Below, piece after piece: positions 17,319 through 26,411 of a DNA stretch of 64,000 nt (the first letter of the stretch is position 1; each line of letters opens with the position of its first letter). The translations under genes were made by a program, and so were the position numbers. Under the pieces are notes generated by a model. That model was not told where the DNA came from, did not search any database, and worked only from the letters and a program-made list of their open reading frames with translations. Origin of the DNA: Bacteroidetes bacterium 47-18. Lineage in GTDB: Bacteria; Bacteroidota; Bacteroidia; Chitinophagales; Chitinophagaceae. Location of the stretch: the NCBI GenBank assembly GCA_001897155.1, contig MKSF01000024.1, positions 27,310 to 91,309 on the forward strand, in the 5' to 3' direction.

Positions 17319-18605
17319 ATGAGCAATAAAATATTTGACTTCATTAACCTGCACAACGGAGAGGAAGATAAAAGCAAGGTATTGGAAAATGTCTTCAATA
17401 ATATTTCTTTCCGGGGTTCCAATCTCTGGATTCTGGCTTGTGCCATTATCATAGCATCCGTAGGACTGAATGTAAACTCTACTGCTGTTATTATCGGAGC
17501 AATGCTGATTTCACCGTTGATGGGGCCAATAGTCGGGGCCGGGTTTGCATTGGGAACTTATGATTTTGCATTGCTGAAAAAGTCAATGAAGAACCTGATT
17601 ATTGCTACCGTTGTCAGCTTGCTGGTATCGGCAGTATATTTTTACCTGAGCCCTTTCAAAGATGTACAATCCGAACTGCTGGCAAGAACTGCTCCTAATA
17701 TTTATGATGTACTCATTGCTTTCTTTGGCGGACTGGTAGGTGTTATAGCCATAACAAGGGTAGAAAAAGGCAATCCGATACCTGGCGTAGCCATTGCTAC
17801 GGCTTTAATGCCTCCATTGTGTACAGCGGGTTACGGTATTGCTACTTTTAATCTTTCTTATTTTGCCGGTGCCTTTTACTTGTATTCCATCAACTGTTTT
17901 TTTATTTGTATTGCTACATTCTTCGTAGTGAAATACCTGAAATACCCGGCAGCGAATTTTAAAAATATCCGGTATACCAGGCAAATAAGAACAGGTATTA
18001 CGGCGCTGATTTTTATAATGATTATACCCAGCTTTTATCTTGCTTACAGGCTATGGAATGAAAAAGCCTATACAAAAACCGTTGAGAACTTTATTAATGC
18101 AGAGTTTGTAAACAACGGTTATATGGTGATTTACAAAAAGATTAATTATAACAGTAATCCCAGGAAAGTAGAGCTGGCATTGCTCAACAGAAGCCTCAGC
18201 GAAAATGAAATTGAAGCATATAACCGCATCCTGACCAATATGGGTGCTACCAATACCGAACTCAGTTTCCGGCAGAATGATGATAACCTGAAAGCCGAAA
18301 TTCTCAGTGAAATCAACAAAAAGGAAAACACGATTTCGGAGAAAGATGTGGCTATCAACCACCTGCGCATCGAGCTGGACAAATATAAATTGAGCGACTC
18401 TACATTCCTCAAAGAATTAAATATCTTATTCCCTTCAGTTAGCAATATTTCCATTGGCAAGATAGAACAATATCCCAATACTGACAGCGCCCGGATGCAA
18501 TGCATTATGCTCTACCAGGCACCACAGAAAATAGAAGAGGAAAAGCTGAGAAGCTGGCTCCAGGAAAGATTGAACACACAAAATGTAGTGCTGGTAAAAC
18601 AATAA
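17319..18605 (+). CDS. DUF389 family membrane protein
   Basis: The protein has 428 residues. The N-terminal half is the DUF389/TIGR00341 membrane domain of about six helices, with typical motifs VGLNVNSTAVIIGAMLISPLMGPIVG and GVAIATALMPPLCTAGYG. The C-terminal half (from about 240) is a soluble, charged domain with a predicted coiled coil around ISEKDVAINHLRIELDKYKL. The biochemical function of DUF389 is not established. The gene begins 16 bases after the channel gene, so it is very likely in the same operon and may take part in ion or osmotic homeostasis. Confidence 0.9.
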   Translation: MSNKIFDFINLHNGEEDKSKVLENVFNNISFRGSNLWILACAIIIASVGLNVNSTAVIIGAMLISPLMGPIVGAGFALGTYDFALLKKSMKNLIIATVVSLLVSAVYFYLSPFKDVQSELLARTAPNIYDVLIAFFGGLVGVIAITRVEKGNPIPGVAIATALMPPLCTAGYGIATFNLSYFAGAFYLYSINCFFICIATFFVVKYLKYPAANFKNIRYTRQIRTGITALIFIMIIPSFYLAYRLWNEKAYTKTVENFINAEFVNNGYMVIYKKINYNSNPRKVELALLNRSLSENEIEAYNRILTNMGATNTELSFRQNDDNLKAEILSEINKKENTISEKDVAINHLRIELDKYKLSDSTFLKELNILFPSVSNISIGKIEQYPNTDSARMQCIMLYQAPQKIEEEKLRSWLQERLNTQNVVLVKQ

Positions 18606-18617
18606 AATTCAGTTACA

Positions 18618-19244
18618 ATGACAGACACGGAGTATATCCGCAATTTAAGGACACCAGGCAAAGAAGACCCTTTGCGTATACTGATGAGTGCCTGCCTCAC
18701 AGGTGTGCAGTGTGCTTATGACGGCTCTGATTATGGCACTTACCCCGGGGCACTGAAATTACTGGAATATGATAACGTTGTTGTTATAAGATTTTGCCCT
18801 GAGGCATTTTCGTTTGGGACCCCCAGGGAAATGTGTGATATCTACGGGGGTAATGGCGATGACGTATTGGATGGCAAAGCCAAAGTGTTGGCAGAAGAGG
18901 GCAGCGACTGGACAGCAGGAATGATTAAAGCATCGGAAGCTATGCTTGCCTTAGCCCAGACACATCAAATTGAGTTAGCTGTAATGATGGACATCAGTGC
19001 TGCCTGTGGTAGCCAAGTGATATATGAGGGTAGCCGGTTTGCCGAAAATAAAGTGTATCAGATGGGTGCCGGTGTCTGCACCGCTCAATTACGCAGACAC
19101 GGCTTTAAGGTTATCAGCCAGCGGGATTTTGCAGCCCTGGAATTGTTGTATGCTAAAATAGATAAGCATCATATCATTGACGCTGCTAAAACAGACCATC
19201 ACCAAACAGATTGGTACCAGGCTTATTTTAAAATTGAAAAATAA
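18618..19244 (+). CDS. DUF523 family protein (TudS-like desulfidase)
   Basis: The protein has 208 residues. The DUF523 core starts MSACLTGVQCAYDGSD near residue 22 and continues with FCPEAFSFGTPREMCDIYGG and MMDISAACGSQVIYEGS. The conserved Cys residues in these three motifs fit the [4Fe-4S] site of 2-thiouracil desulfidase TudS, the characterised family member. It would remove sulfur from thiolated bases in the cytosol. It carries an N-terminal extension of about 20 residues compared with the family. It lies 12 bases after the DUF389 gene, though a thiouracil role has no obvious tie to ion transport. Confidence 0.85.
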   Translation: MTDTEYIRNLRTPGKEDPLRILMSACLTGVQCAYDGSDYGTYPGALKLLEYDNVVVIRFCPEAFSFGTPREMCDIYGGNGDDVLDGKAKVLAEEGSDWTAGMIKASEAMLALAQTHQIELAVMMDISAACGSQVIYEGSRFAENKVYQMGAGVCTAQLRRHGFKVISQRDFAALELLYAKIDKHHIIDAAKTDHHQTDWYQAYFKIEK

Positions 19245-19249
19245 ATGCT

Positions 19250-19474
19250 TTGATGAATAAAGAACAGAAAGAGAAAACGGCTAGAGAAGAACTGACAGAC
19301 TGGGTAAAAGAATCGCTGGCTGCCTTCTTAACCTTTCTCAAACCTAATCCTAAGGATAACCTGGTGCTGCAAATCGTAAAAACCATTCTGAAAATCCCGG
19401 TAACATTGTTTATAGTTCTGGTTTCTCCTGTTCTGCTGCTTATTCTTGGAATTATCTTTGCTATGCTGTTATGA
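19250..19474 (+). CDS. Small membrane protein
   Basis: The 74-residue protein has a charged N-terminal half (KEQKEKTAREELTDWVKESL) and one or two C-terminal membrane helices (FIVLVSPVLLLILGIIFAMLL). It starts 5 bases after the DUF523 gene and its stop overlaps the next start (ATGA), which shows translational coupling. Not recognised. Confidence 0.7.
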   Translation: MMNKEQKEKTAREELTDWVKESLAAFLTFLKPNPKDNLVLQIVKTILKIPVTLFIVLVSPVLLLILGIIFAMLL

Positions 19475-19869
19475 TAAATGGAATGCAAAAGATATTTCGG
19501 CCCTGGTTGGTCATTTTACTGATGATTGCCACCACACATCAGGTTATGGAAAAGCTGTTGCATATTCGCATTCCTGTAATCGACAACTACCTGGACCCGC
19601 TTTTATTGATGCCTATTTTACTGCATTTACTATTGTGGGAACAGAGAATCTTATTTAAAAAGAGAACGGATTTTACCTTTTCCACGTTTCAATTAATAAT
19701 GATTTTTATTGTGGTCAGTTTTATTACGGAATACTTATTCCCTAAATGGAATCCAAAATTTACTGGCGACATATGGGATATTATTTGTTATGGAATCGGT
19801 ACTTTTGGTTTTGCTTTAATTATCAATAGACCAGGTCAAAACAAAATATTATTGAAGTATAAGCAATAA
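19471..19869 (+). CDS. Small four-helix membrane protein
   Basis: The 132-residue protein has about four membrane segments. The pattern EKLLHIRIPVIDNYLDPLLLMP ... EYLFPKWNPKFTGD ... DIICYGIGTFGFALIINRP resembles small Bacteroidota proteins often annotated as magnesium citrate secondary transporters, a name without experimental support that I know of. The start overlaps the previous stop. The TrkH gene begins 4 bases downstream, so it is part of the same operon. Confidence 0.75.
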   Translation: MINGMQKIFRPWLVILLMIATTHQVMEKLLHIRIPVIDNYLDPLLLMPILLHLLLWEQRILFKKRTDFTFSTFQLIMIFIVVSFITEYLFPKWNPKFTGDIWDIICYGIGTFGFALIINRPGQNKILLKYKQ

Positions 19870-19873
19870 GATA

Positions 19874-20944
19874 ATGAAAGAATTTATATATAGTAAAAGA
19901 GTCATAAGTATCTTAATCACTCTGCATATTACCGCCATTTTATTGCTGATAATTGATTATGGCTTTAGCTTACCGCTGTGGGCAACATATGCAACAATCG
20001 GTTTTTACACTTTTATATTGGTTAACGGTATTTTGTTTACTATTATCAAACAAAAATACGACAAGAAAAAAAGCGAATTCAAAGTAAAAGTCTTTGATTG
20101 GCTGAGCATCGGGTTTATAATGTACTGCATTATCCGGCAGTTCAGCATACAGACAACTCAAAATATTATTACTGATTGGATTCGCTGGGCATTGATATTA
20201 AAACTTATACGGGAGTTTGCCACTTCACATTTCAATTACAAACGCTCAGTCCTCAATCCGGCCCAACTTTTTATTATTAGTTTTATGGGTTTGGTATTGG
20301 GTGGTTCATTTTTGTTAATGCTGCCTAAAGCCACACATCAAGGTATTTCTTTTATTGATGCCTTGTTTACATCGACCAGTGCGGTTTGTGTTACGGGATT
20401 GATTGTAGTGGATACCAGCAGTTATTTTACCTCCTTCGGACAAACGATTATTATGCTGCTCATACAGGCCGGGGGGCTAGGTATTTTGACCTTTGCCAGT
20501 TATTTCAGCTATTTCTTTAAAGGTGGGGCTACTTATGAGAACCAGATTGCATTGAGTGATATTTCAAGTTCTAACAAAATCGGAGAAGTTTTTACTACTT
20601 TAAAAAGGATATTGATTATTACGTTTCTTGTAGAAGCCATAGGGGCATTTTTTATTTATATCAATATTAATGAACAGCTAATACCTTCATTTTTTGACAG
20701 GGTATATTTTTCAGTATTTCATTCCATTTCTGCGTTTTGTAATGCCGGATTCTCTACCTTGCCCAATGGAATGATGCAGGACGGTTTTGTGTTCAATTAC
20801 TCCTTGCAATTTACCATCATTGCTATATTTATTTTCGGTGGGCTGGGCTTCCCTATTGTAATTAATGTCCTCAGGTTCATCAAGCATTTTATCAGGCGTT
20901 ACGCATTGCGATTTATATCGGGAAAAGACAATTACAAGCCCTAG
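19874..20944 (+). CDS. trkH: TrkH potassium transporter, N-terminal half (gene interrupted)
   Basis: These 356 residues contain the first two of the four TrkH/KtrB pore repeats: SAVCVTGLIVVDT and SISAFCNAGFSTLPNG, each with the filter glycine. An N-terminal membrane extension of about 130 residues precedes them. The frame stops at TAG (20942-20944), but the same frame carries on directly into the third and fourth pore repeats (next entry). The full protein would have about 580 residues, typical of Bacteroidota TrkH. It is either a nonsense-mutated pseudogene, a split two-chain transporter, or a base error. The intact protein would be the K+-conducting subunit working with TrkA, encoded just downstream. 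Confidence 0.82.
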   Translation: MKEFIYSKRVISILITLHITAILLLIIDYGFSLPLWATYATIGFYTFILVNGILFTIIKQKYDKKKSEFKVKVFDWLSIGFIMYCIIRQFSIQTTQNIITDWIRWALILKLIREFATSHFNYKRSVLNPAQLFIISFMGLVLGGSFLLMLPKATHQGISFIDALFTSTSAVCVTGLIVVDTSSYFTSFGQTIIMLLIQAGGLGILTFASYFSYFFKGGATYENQIALSDISSSNKIGEVFTTLKRILIITFLVEAIGAFFIYININEQLIPSFFDRVYFSVFHSISAFCNAGFSTLPNGMMQDGFVFNYSLQFTIIAIFIFGGLGFPIVINVLRFIKHFIRRYALRFISGKDNYKP

Positions 20945-20947
20945 ATA

Positions 20948-21616
20948 TTGACATTGAGCAACAAGATAAATCTCATTACGACTTTTATACTGATTGTTTT
21001 AGGTACTACTGTTATTTATGCCAAAGAGTTTTATAATACATTATCGGTACACAACGGTATTGGGAAAATAATAACTGCCTTGTTTACGGCAACAACACCC
21101 AGAACCGCAGGTTTTAATTCAATAGACTTTAGCCAGTTACATTTTTCTTCTATCATCATCATTATACTTTTAATGTGGATTGGAGCATCACCTGCATCTA
21201 CAGGAGGTGGTATTAAAACAAGCACTTTTGCTATTGCCACACTCAATTTTTTAAGCCTTGCAAAAGGAAAAAATAAAATCGAAATATGGAGAAGGGAAAT
21301 TGCCGATATTTCGGTACGCAGGGCTTTTGCTACAATGACACTGTCACTGGTGGTTATTGGATTTGGCATTTTTTTCATTGCCCACTTTGACCCGCATCTC
21401 AGATTGCTGGACATTGCTTTTGAATGTTTCTCAGCATACAGTACAGTAGGGCTGAGTTTAGGTATTACAGGCGATTTGAGCAATGACAGTAAAATCGTTT
21501 TAATCATTATAATGTTTATCGGCAGAGTAACAATGCTTTCCATTTTGATTGCTCTATTCAAAAAAGTAAAAGCATTAAATTACAGCTACCCGACAGACGA
21601 AATTTTAATTAACTAA
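20948..21616 (+). CDS. trkH: TrkH potassium transporter, C-terminal half (gene interrupted)
   Basis: This part is in frame with the preceding half after a TAG stop. It holds pore repeats three and four: TTPRTAGFNSIDF and CFSAYSTVGLSLGITG, then the conserved end FIGRVTMLSILIALFKK. The only nearby start is a TTG at 20948, four bases after the stop, which could allow restart by a terminating ribosome. No other disabling change is seen in either half, so the interruption looks recent. Without the first half this part cannot form the four-fold pore. Confidence 0.78.
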   Translation: MTLSNKINLITTFILIVLGTTVIYAKEFYNTLSVHNGIGKIITALFTATTPRTAGFNSIDFSQLHFSSIIIIILLMWIGASPASTGGGIKTSTFAIATLNFLSLAKGKNKIEIWRREIADISVRRAFATMTLSLVVIGFGIFFIAHFDPHLRLLDIAFECFSAYSTVGLSLGITGDLSNDSKIVLIIIMFIGRVTMLSILIALFKKVKALNYSYPTDEILIN

Positions 21617-21632
21617 ACAAGAAATTCTAAAA

Positions 21633-22322
21633 ATGAAATTTATAATAGTGGGCCTGGGAAACTTCGGAGCATCGCTCGCAGAAAAACTAACGCAGCAGGG
21701 AAATGAAGTTATTGGTATAGACTCAAGTATAGCAAAAGTAACTGCCCTGAAAGAAAAAGTATCGCACACCATTTGTATGGATGCAACAGACCAGCAAACA
21801 GTGTCGGATTTACCGCTGAAAAATACCGATATAATAATGGTTTGTGTAGGAGAAGACCAGGGAACAAACGTAATGGTAACAGCCCTATTCAAAAACCTGG
21901 GTGTAAAGAGACTAATAAGCAGGTCTATCAACCCACTGCACGAAAATGTACTCAAAGCTATTGGCGTGGATGCAATTGTTAGACCCGAGGAAGAAACTGC
22001 CGAACGCTGGGCAAAAAAGCTTACGCTAAAAGGTGTTATTGATTCTTTTGAGCTCAATAAAAGTTATAGTATTGTAGAAGTAAAAACACCGGAACGTTAT
22101 ATCGGGAAATCGGTGGAGAAAATCGGATTCCAGGAAAATTTCAATATTGTTATTCTAACTATTCTGAAGCAATCGGAAGAGAGTTCCTTTCTCGGTAAAG
22201 CCAAAACTATTACCAATGTACAAGGTATTCCGCAGCCTGATACTGTCCTTGAAGCAGATGATATTCTGGTTATCTACGGATATAATAAAGATTTGAATAA
22301 GTTTATGAAGCTCAGTAATTAG
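21633..22322 (+). CDS. trkA: TrkA/KtrA-type potassium uptake regulator
   Basis: The protein has 229 residues. An N-terminal RCK_N (TrkA_N) Rossmann domain shows MKFIIVGLGNFGASLAEKL and EVIGIDSS, with the dinucleotide-binding GxGxxG and the acidic residue after beta 2. A C-terminal RCK_C (TrkA_C) domain follows from about 140 (SIVEVKTPERYIGKSVEKIG ... ADDILVIYGYN). It is a cytosolic ring-forming regulator that binds nucleotides and gates TrkH. It starts 16 bases after the split trkH and appears intact. Confidence 0.93.
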   Translation: MKFIIVGLGNFGASLAEKLTQQGNEVIGIDSSIAKVTALKEKVSHTICMDATDQQTVSDLPLKNTDIIMVCVGEDQGTNVMVTALFKNLGVKRLISRSINPLHENVLKAIGVDAIVRPEEETAERWAKKLTLKGVIDSFELNKSYSIVEVKTPERYIGKSVEKIGFQENFNIVILTILKQSEESSFLGKAKTITNVQGIPQPDTVLEADDILVIYGYNKDLNKFMKLSN

Positions 22323-22557
22323 TAAATATACGGTGCAACCCAATTTATAAGCGTATAGGGGATAAAAACTATCGTTTTTTGTGATACCCGGAACTTTTTC
22401 TTACCTTCACTGCTCTACATTATGTAAGCTTTTGGCTTACCGGCTCGTCTATCCCTTTGCCTTTACCGGCATTACGGGTCTATACTTCTAAACCAGTGGG
22501 AAAACAGATTGCAAAGCCAGTCCCTGACTTTAGTTCCCATTACAAAACAGAAAGACT

Positions 22558-23994
22558 ATGCAAGACAAAGCCTCAGGCATTGGATTAAGTAAATCTTTTG
22601 GGTTAAAAATGGCTATCATTATAGTAGTCAGCGCTATCGTGGGCTCAGGTGTTTTTAAAAAAGCGGCACCAATGGCAGAGCTCTTACACGCGCCCTGGCT
22701 GGTGGTACTGGCCTGGCTGTTGGCAGGCGTTATCATCCTGTTCGGAATTTTATCTATTGCAGAGTTAAGTACTTTGTTTCCCTCATCAGGTGGCCCCTTT
22801 CTCTGGCTGGAAAAAATCTACGGTAAAGCGCTTTCTTTCTTTTATGGATGGTCTTGCTTTACGGTTATTCAGACGGCTGCTATTGCTTCTGTAGCATTTG
22901 TTTTTGCCGGCGCTTTAGATACTTTCATCGCTTTGCCACGTTTGTCCGCAGCATATGAATCTGTACATTTTATAGGTTTGTATCCTTTTAAAAACATTGG
23001 CGCCAAGATAGCTGCATCGCTGCTCATTATTGCCTTAACAATCGTTAATATCAGAGGTGCGAAAAAAGGAGGCAACATCAGTCTGCTGTTTACGCTGGTA
23101 ATTTTACTGGCCATTATTGCCATTGTTTTTATTGCATTTTTTGGAAGTAAGGGCAGTATCCAAAACTTAGAATCCGCTTCAGTGCATTTTCCTGCAGGCG
23201 GTTTTTCCATCTTCGGGTTTGTCAGCGCTATGGTACTGGCTATGCGGGCGGCATTCTGGGGTTATGAAGGATGGATAGCATTGGGCTTTATAGGTGAAGA
23301 GATTAAGGACCCGAAAAGGAACCTCCCCCAGGCACTTATCATTGGCATTTCGATAGTCATACTCGTTTATCTCCTGGTCAATTCCGCTTATTTTTTCGTG
23401 ATGCCTATAGATGAAATGGTGGCCGGCGTACAGCAGAATGAAAATAGTATTGCAGCTGTTTTGGTAGTGGATAGAATGCTGGGAGATGGTGGTGCATACA
23501 TCATCAGCGGTATGATTCTCGCTTCTACTTTCGGCTGCACCAATGCTACTATTCTGGTATCTGCAAGAATTTACTATGCAATGGCCCAAAAGGGTTTGTT
23601 CTTTGAAAGAGCAGCGCTTACGCATCCGGGCAATAAAACGCCGCATTATGCCTTAATCTACCAGTGCATCTGGGCCTGCCTCCTGGTCTTCTCCGGTTCT
23701 TTTGATTTTTTAACCGACCTTGTAGTGATATCCGGGTTTATATTTTTCGGGTTAATCGTATGGGGTGTGGTAAGATTAAGAAGAACGATGAAAGACATAC
23801 CGCGCGGCTTCAAGACACCGCTGTACCCTTTTGTACCTGTAGTATTTGTAGCATTTTGTTTTGTATTGATTGTCATCTCCTTTATAGAGTCGCCCTACAA
23901 ATCAATGATAGGCTTAGGCTTGATTCTTTCAGGCCTGCCTTTCTACTGGTATTGGAACAAAAAGTCGAAAAAAGTACCTGCTTCCAGCGCATAA
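22558..23994 (+). CDS. APC family amino acid permease
   Basis: The 478-residue protein has about 12 membrane helices. The first helix has the APC substrate-site pattern VSAIVGSGVFKKAA (GSGxF), and the motifs FLWLEKIYGKALSFFYGW and LGFIGEEIKDPKRNLPQAL are typical of the APC/LAT-like group. It is an inner-membrane amino acid transporter. A 235-base leader separates it from trkA, so it likely has its own promoter. It faces the racemase and acetyltransferase genes; transport of an amino acid used by that racemase is plausible but not shown. Confidence 0.9.
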   Translation: MQDKASGIGLSKSFGLKMAIIIVVSAIVGSGVFKKAAPMAELLHAPWLVVLAWLLAGVIILFGILSIAELSTLFPSSGGPFLWLEKIYGKALSFFYGWSCFTVIQTAAIASVAFVFAGALDTFIALPRLSAAYESVHFIGLYPFKNIGAKIAASLLIIALTIVNIRGAKKGGNISLLFTLVILLAIIAIVFIAFFGSKGSIQNLESASVHFPAGGFSIFGFVSAMVLAMRAAFWGYEGWIALGFIGEEIKDPKRNLPQALIIGISIVILVYLLVNSAYFFVMPIDEMVAGVQQNENSIAAVLVVDRMLGDGGAYIISGMILASTFGCTNATILVSARIYYAMAQKGLFFERAALTHPGNKTPHYALIYQCIWACLLVFSGSFDFLTDLVVISGFIFFGLIVWGVVRLRRTMKDIPRGFKTPLYPFVPVVFVAFCFVLIVISFIESPYKSMIGLGLILSGLPFYWYWNKKSKKVPASSA

Positions 23995-24036
23995 GCATAC
24001 CGTTCCGGGTGCCTGACTGTATACTTATGCAGGATT

Positions 24037-25107
24037 TTACGCTTCCATTAATTTATCTACATAGTCACAATTCATTAAACGTAGAATACCCATATAGCTC
24101 AGGTTAAACGCTATCAAGCTGCCCACTTTATATTGTGCTGCGTTTGCTCCCAAATCCACCACCATCATATCGGAGCTCGAACCCACAATTTTCAAATCGA
24201 TATCAACAGGCCGGATATGGCTTTCTTCTACGTCCAGCAAACCGATATCTATAATCGCCCGGTGCGAGCTGCTGTTCTCATCTCCTTCAAACTGCAACGT
24301 ATCTCCGCTCACATTGTGCCCAAGATTGCCGTCAGGTACCATTGGCTTTTCGCGCAATTCGATGATTTCCGCATACAGCTTAAACACGTCCTGGTGCATA
24401 TCAGGATTGGGAGTGCTGTTATATACATCTGTTCCCAGGAACAAAGTTTCACCCACCCGGAAGTGATTAACAGCTTTCGGAAGCAGGCCGCGTGCAATCA
24501 GCGGAATGGTAACGGATGAGCCACCAGTAATATATGGAATCCCTCTATGGAACTTCGCTTCAATGAGCTGTGCATAAAGGCAAAGCTGGAGTAGCTTATC
24601 CTGGCTGGGCAATACACCATACATACAGGTCAGGTTCGTTCCCAACCCGGCTACTTCGATATTATGCAGCTTAAAAACCTTTTCATAAAAATCTATAAAT
24701 TCTTCCCGCATCACACCTTCACGTAATTCTCCCAGCTCAATCATAATAATGATTTTGTGCATTTTGTTTTGTCGGACAGCTTCGTCCGACAGCATTTTTA
24801 TAGTTTCAAACTCCGTATTGAAGCTGGCATCAGCATATTTGACAATGCTGGAAATATAACGCTTGGCAGGCGGTTTGATAAATACCGTTTCTATACCCGG
24901 GTTGAGCGATTTTATAATTTTCAGGTTGGTAATCCTGCTGTCGCACATTTGTTGTACGCCGAGGTCTATAATTTCTTTAAGGTAGGTTTTGGAACCACAA
25001 AATACTTTGGACACTACGCCCCATTCTATATTATTATCCGAAAAAAGCCGGTTGAGATACTGATGATTTTCCTGTAGCTTTTTCCTGTTGAGTACTATAT
25101 ATGCCAT
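24037..25107 (-). CDS. Alanine/ornithine racemase family PLP enzyme
   Basis: The 356-residue protein is an alanine racemase-like alpha/beta barrel. The catalytic PLP lysine lies in WGVVSKVFCG (about residue 34). ELGELREGVM, GLGTNLTCMYGVLPS, ITGGSSVTIPLI and HFRVGETLFLGTD match the ornithine racemase (Orr) and YhfX-like branch, not the canonical Alr. It would interconvert L and D forms of an amino acid in the cytosol. The adjacent GNAT gene ends 5 bases upstream, so the two form an operon. Confidence 0.88.
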   Translation of the reverse strand: MAYIVLNRKKLQENHQYLNRLFSDNNIEWGVVSKVFCGSKTYLKEIIDLGVQQMCDSRITNLKIIKSLNPGIETVFIKPPAKRYISSIVKYADASFNTEFETIKMLSDEAVRQNKMHKIIIMIELGELREGVMREEFIDFYEKVFKLHNIEVAGLGTNLTCMYGVLPSQDKLLQLCLYAQLIEAKFHRGIPYITGGSSVTIPLIARGLLPKAVNHFRVGETLFLGTDVYNSTPNPDMHQDVFKLYAEIIELREKPMVPDGNLGHNVSGDTLQFEGDENSSSHRAIIDIGLLDVEESHIRPVDIDLKIVGSSSDMMVVDLGANAAQYKVGSLIAFNLSYMGILRLMNCDYVDKLMEA

Positions 25108-25112
25108 TGTCC

Positions 25113-25553
25113 TTATTTATTTAATCTCATTTCGAGATACTTATTGCCAAATCCCATTTTTTCGTAGAGTTGTCTGGCAGGGTTGTCCGGTTCTACGTGC
25201 AGGGCGATATGGCCTTCAGTATTTTCTATTGCCAATTTCATCAGTTGCCTGCCGATGCCTTGTCCCCTGTAACCATTATGGGTAGCGATATAGACCAAAA
25301 TATTCTCCGGAATATAGCCCTGCATTCCCGTAAAATTGATGACAACCGCACCAACAATATCTTCTTTGTCTTTTGCTGTAAAAAGCAGGCCCCCGGGTTT
25401 ACCGTTTCTGAACAAGGCATAATCCAGGCATTTTTGAATATCGGCTTTAGCATCTCCGTATTGTTCCAGATGCTTAAAAAGGAAATCTGTAATCCGGTGC
25501 TCTGTTTCGGCAGCAACTTCCTGCGGATTTTTGTAACAGGTATATTGAATCAT
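25113..25553 (-). CDS. GNAT family N-acetyltransferase
   Basis: The protein has 146 residues from the ATG at 25553. An upstream in-frame extension of 27 residues looks like untranslated leader. The acetyl-CoA site is ATHNGYRGQGIGRQLMKLAI (R/QxxGxG/A), followed by HVEPDNPARQLYEKMGF, a classical GNAT C-terminal end. It acetylates an amine substrate in the cytosol. It is paired with the racemase gene, so acetylation of a D-amino acid is a possible role (inferred). Confidence 0.87.
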   Translation of the reverse strand: MIQYTCYKNPQEVAAETEHRITDFLFKHLEQYGDAKADIQKCLDYALFRNGKPGGLLFTAKDKEDIVGAVVINFTGMQGYIPENILVYIATHNGYRGQGIGRQLMKLAIENTEGHIALHVEPDNPARQLYEKMGFGNKYLEMRLNK

Positions 25554-25930
25554 AATAAAAATAAATACAACCGCAAGGATTGATTGCGGTTTGGTTATTT
25601 TAATTTTTTCTGAAATAAAAAGACAGTAAAACATTTACTGTACGAAGCCAAAAGAAGTTCATCTTGAAGCAAGATAACGATGAGGCAATACGGATAGTAT
25701 GCCTGATATATCGCTATGAAATAATACTGCAAAGGTAGTAAAAAAATCACAATTGCTTTTTGAGCAATGCTCCTACCGGATTTTTAAACAATGCTGTTGC
25801 AGTAGAATTGAATGGTTTTCGCGGGCAGCTACAGCTCAGGGTATTCCCCTATTTTTATTATCGGGGGATAGCACTCATACATTGGCTGAAAGATGTCGGG
25901 AACTTTGATTTTGAAAACAAAATCAAAATT
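25554..25930. other. Divergent intergenic region with start-site hairpin
   Basis: These 377 bases lie between the acetyltransferase start and the secreted-protein start and contain no gene. A perfect 10-bp stem (TTTGATTTTG at 25904-25913 with CAAAATCAAA at 25918-25927) ends three bases before the ATG at 25931, where a ribosome would bind. It may limit translation of the secreted proteins. Confidence 0.5.
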
Positions 25931-26410
25931 ATGAGTACAAAATACACCCTTTTAAGTACCGCTTTATTACTTATAGCACACTTCTGCAGCAAGGCACAGC
26001 AAGGTACGGTAAGTAGCGGCGCAACTGTTTCTGCTGCTGAGGGAAGTATCAGTAATGCTATTGGCCAGGTGGCTTTTCTGCATGCGGCAGCACACAATGG
26101 CAGTATCAATCAGGGCCTACAGCAACCTTATATGATACAACAGGTATCTGTTAAGGAGCCCAACATTGACATTGAGCTAAAGATATATCCTAACCCTACC
26201 ACAGATGTCATCTGGATAGAAGCTACACCCGGTTATGCAGCTTTATACTGTAAGCTTACAGATGCGGCCGGCAAAATACTTGTTTTTTCAAAATTACAAA
26301 CAGAAAAAACAGCTCTGTCAATGCAGGCTTATGCTACGGGAACCTATTTCCTGAATATCCTGCACCATCATTCGCATATCCAAACTTTCAAAATCACCAA
26401 AACGAACTGA
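25931..26410 (+). CDS. Small T9SS-sorted surface protein
   Basis: The protein has 159 residues from the ATG at 25931, which starts the signal peptide (MSTKYTLLSTALLLIAHFCS). A short middle part has an AEGSISNAIGQVAF segment common in Bacteroidota surface proteins. The C-terminal 75 residues are a T9SS sorting domain (LKIYPNPTTDVIWIE ... YATGTYFLNILHHHS ... QTFKITKTN). It should be exported and attached to the surface. Its stop is one base from the start of the tail-fibre-like gene, so they are coexpressed. Confidence 0.83.
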   Translation: MSTKYTLLSTALLLIAHFCSKAQQGTVSSGATVSAAEGSISNAIGQVAFLHAAAHNGSINQGLQQPYMIQQVSVKEPNIDIELKIYPNPTTDVIWIEATPGYAALYCKLTDAAGKILVFSKLQTEKTALSMQAYATGTYFLNILHHHSHIQTFKITKTN

Positions 26411-26411
26411 T

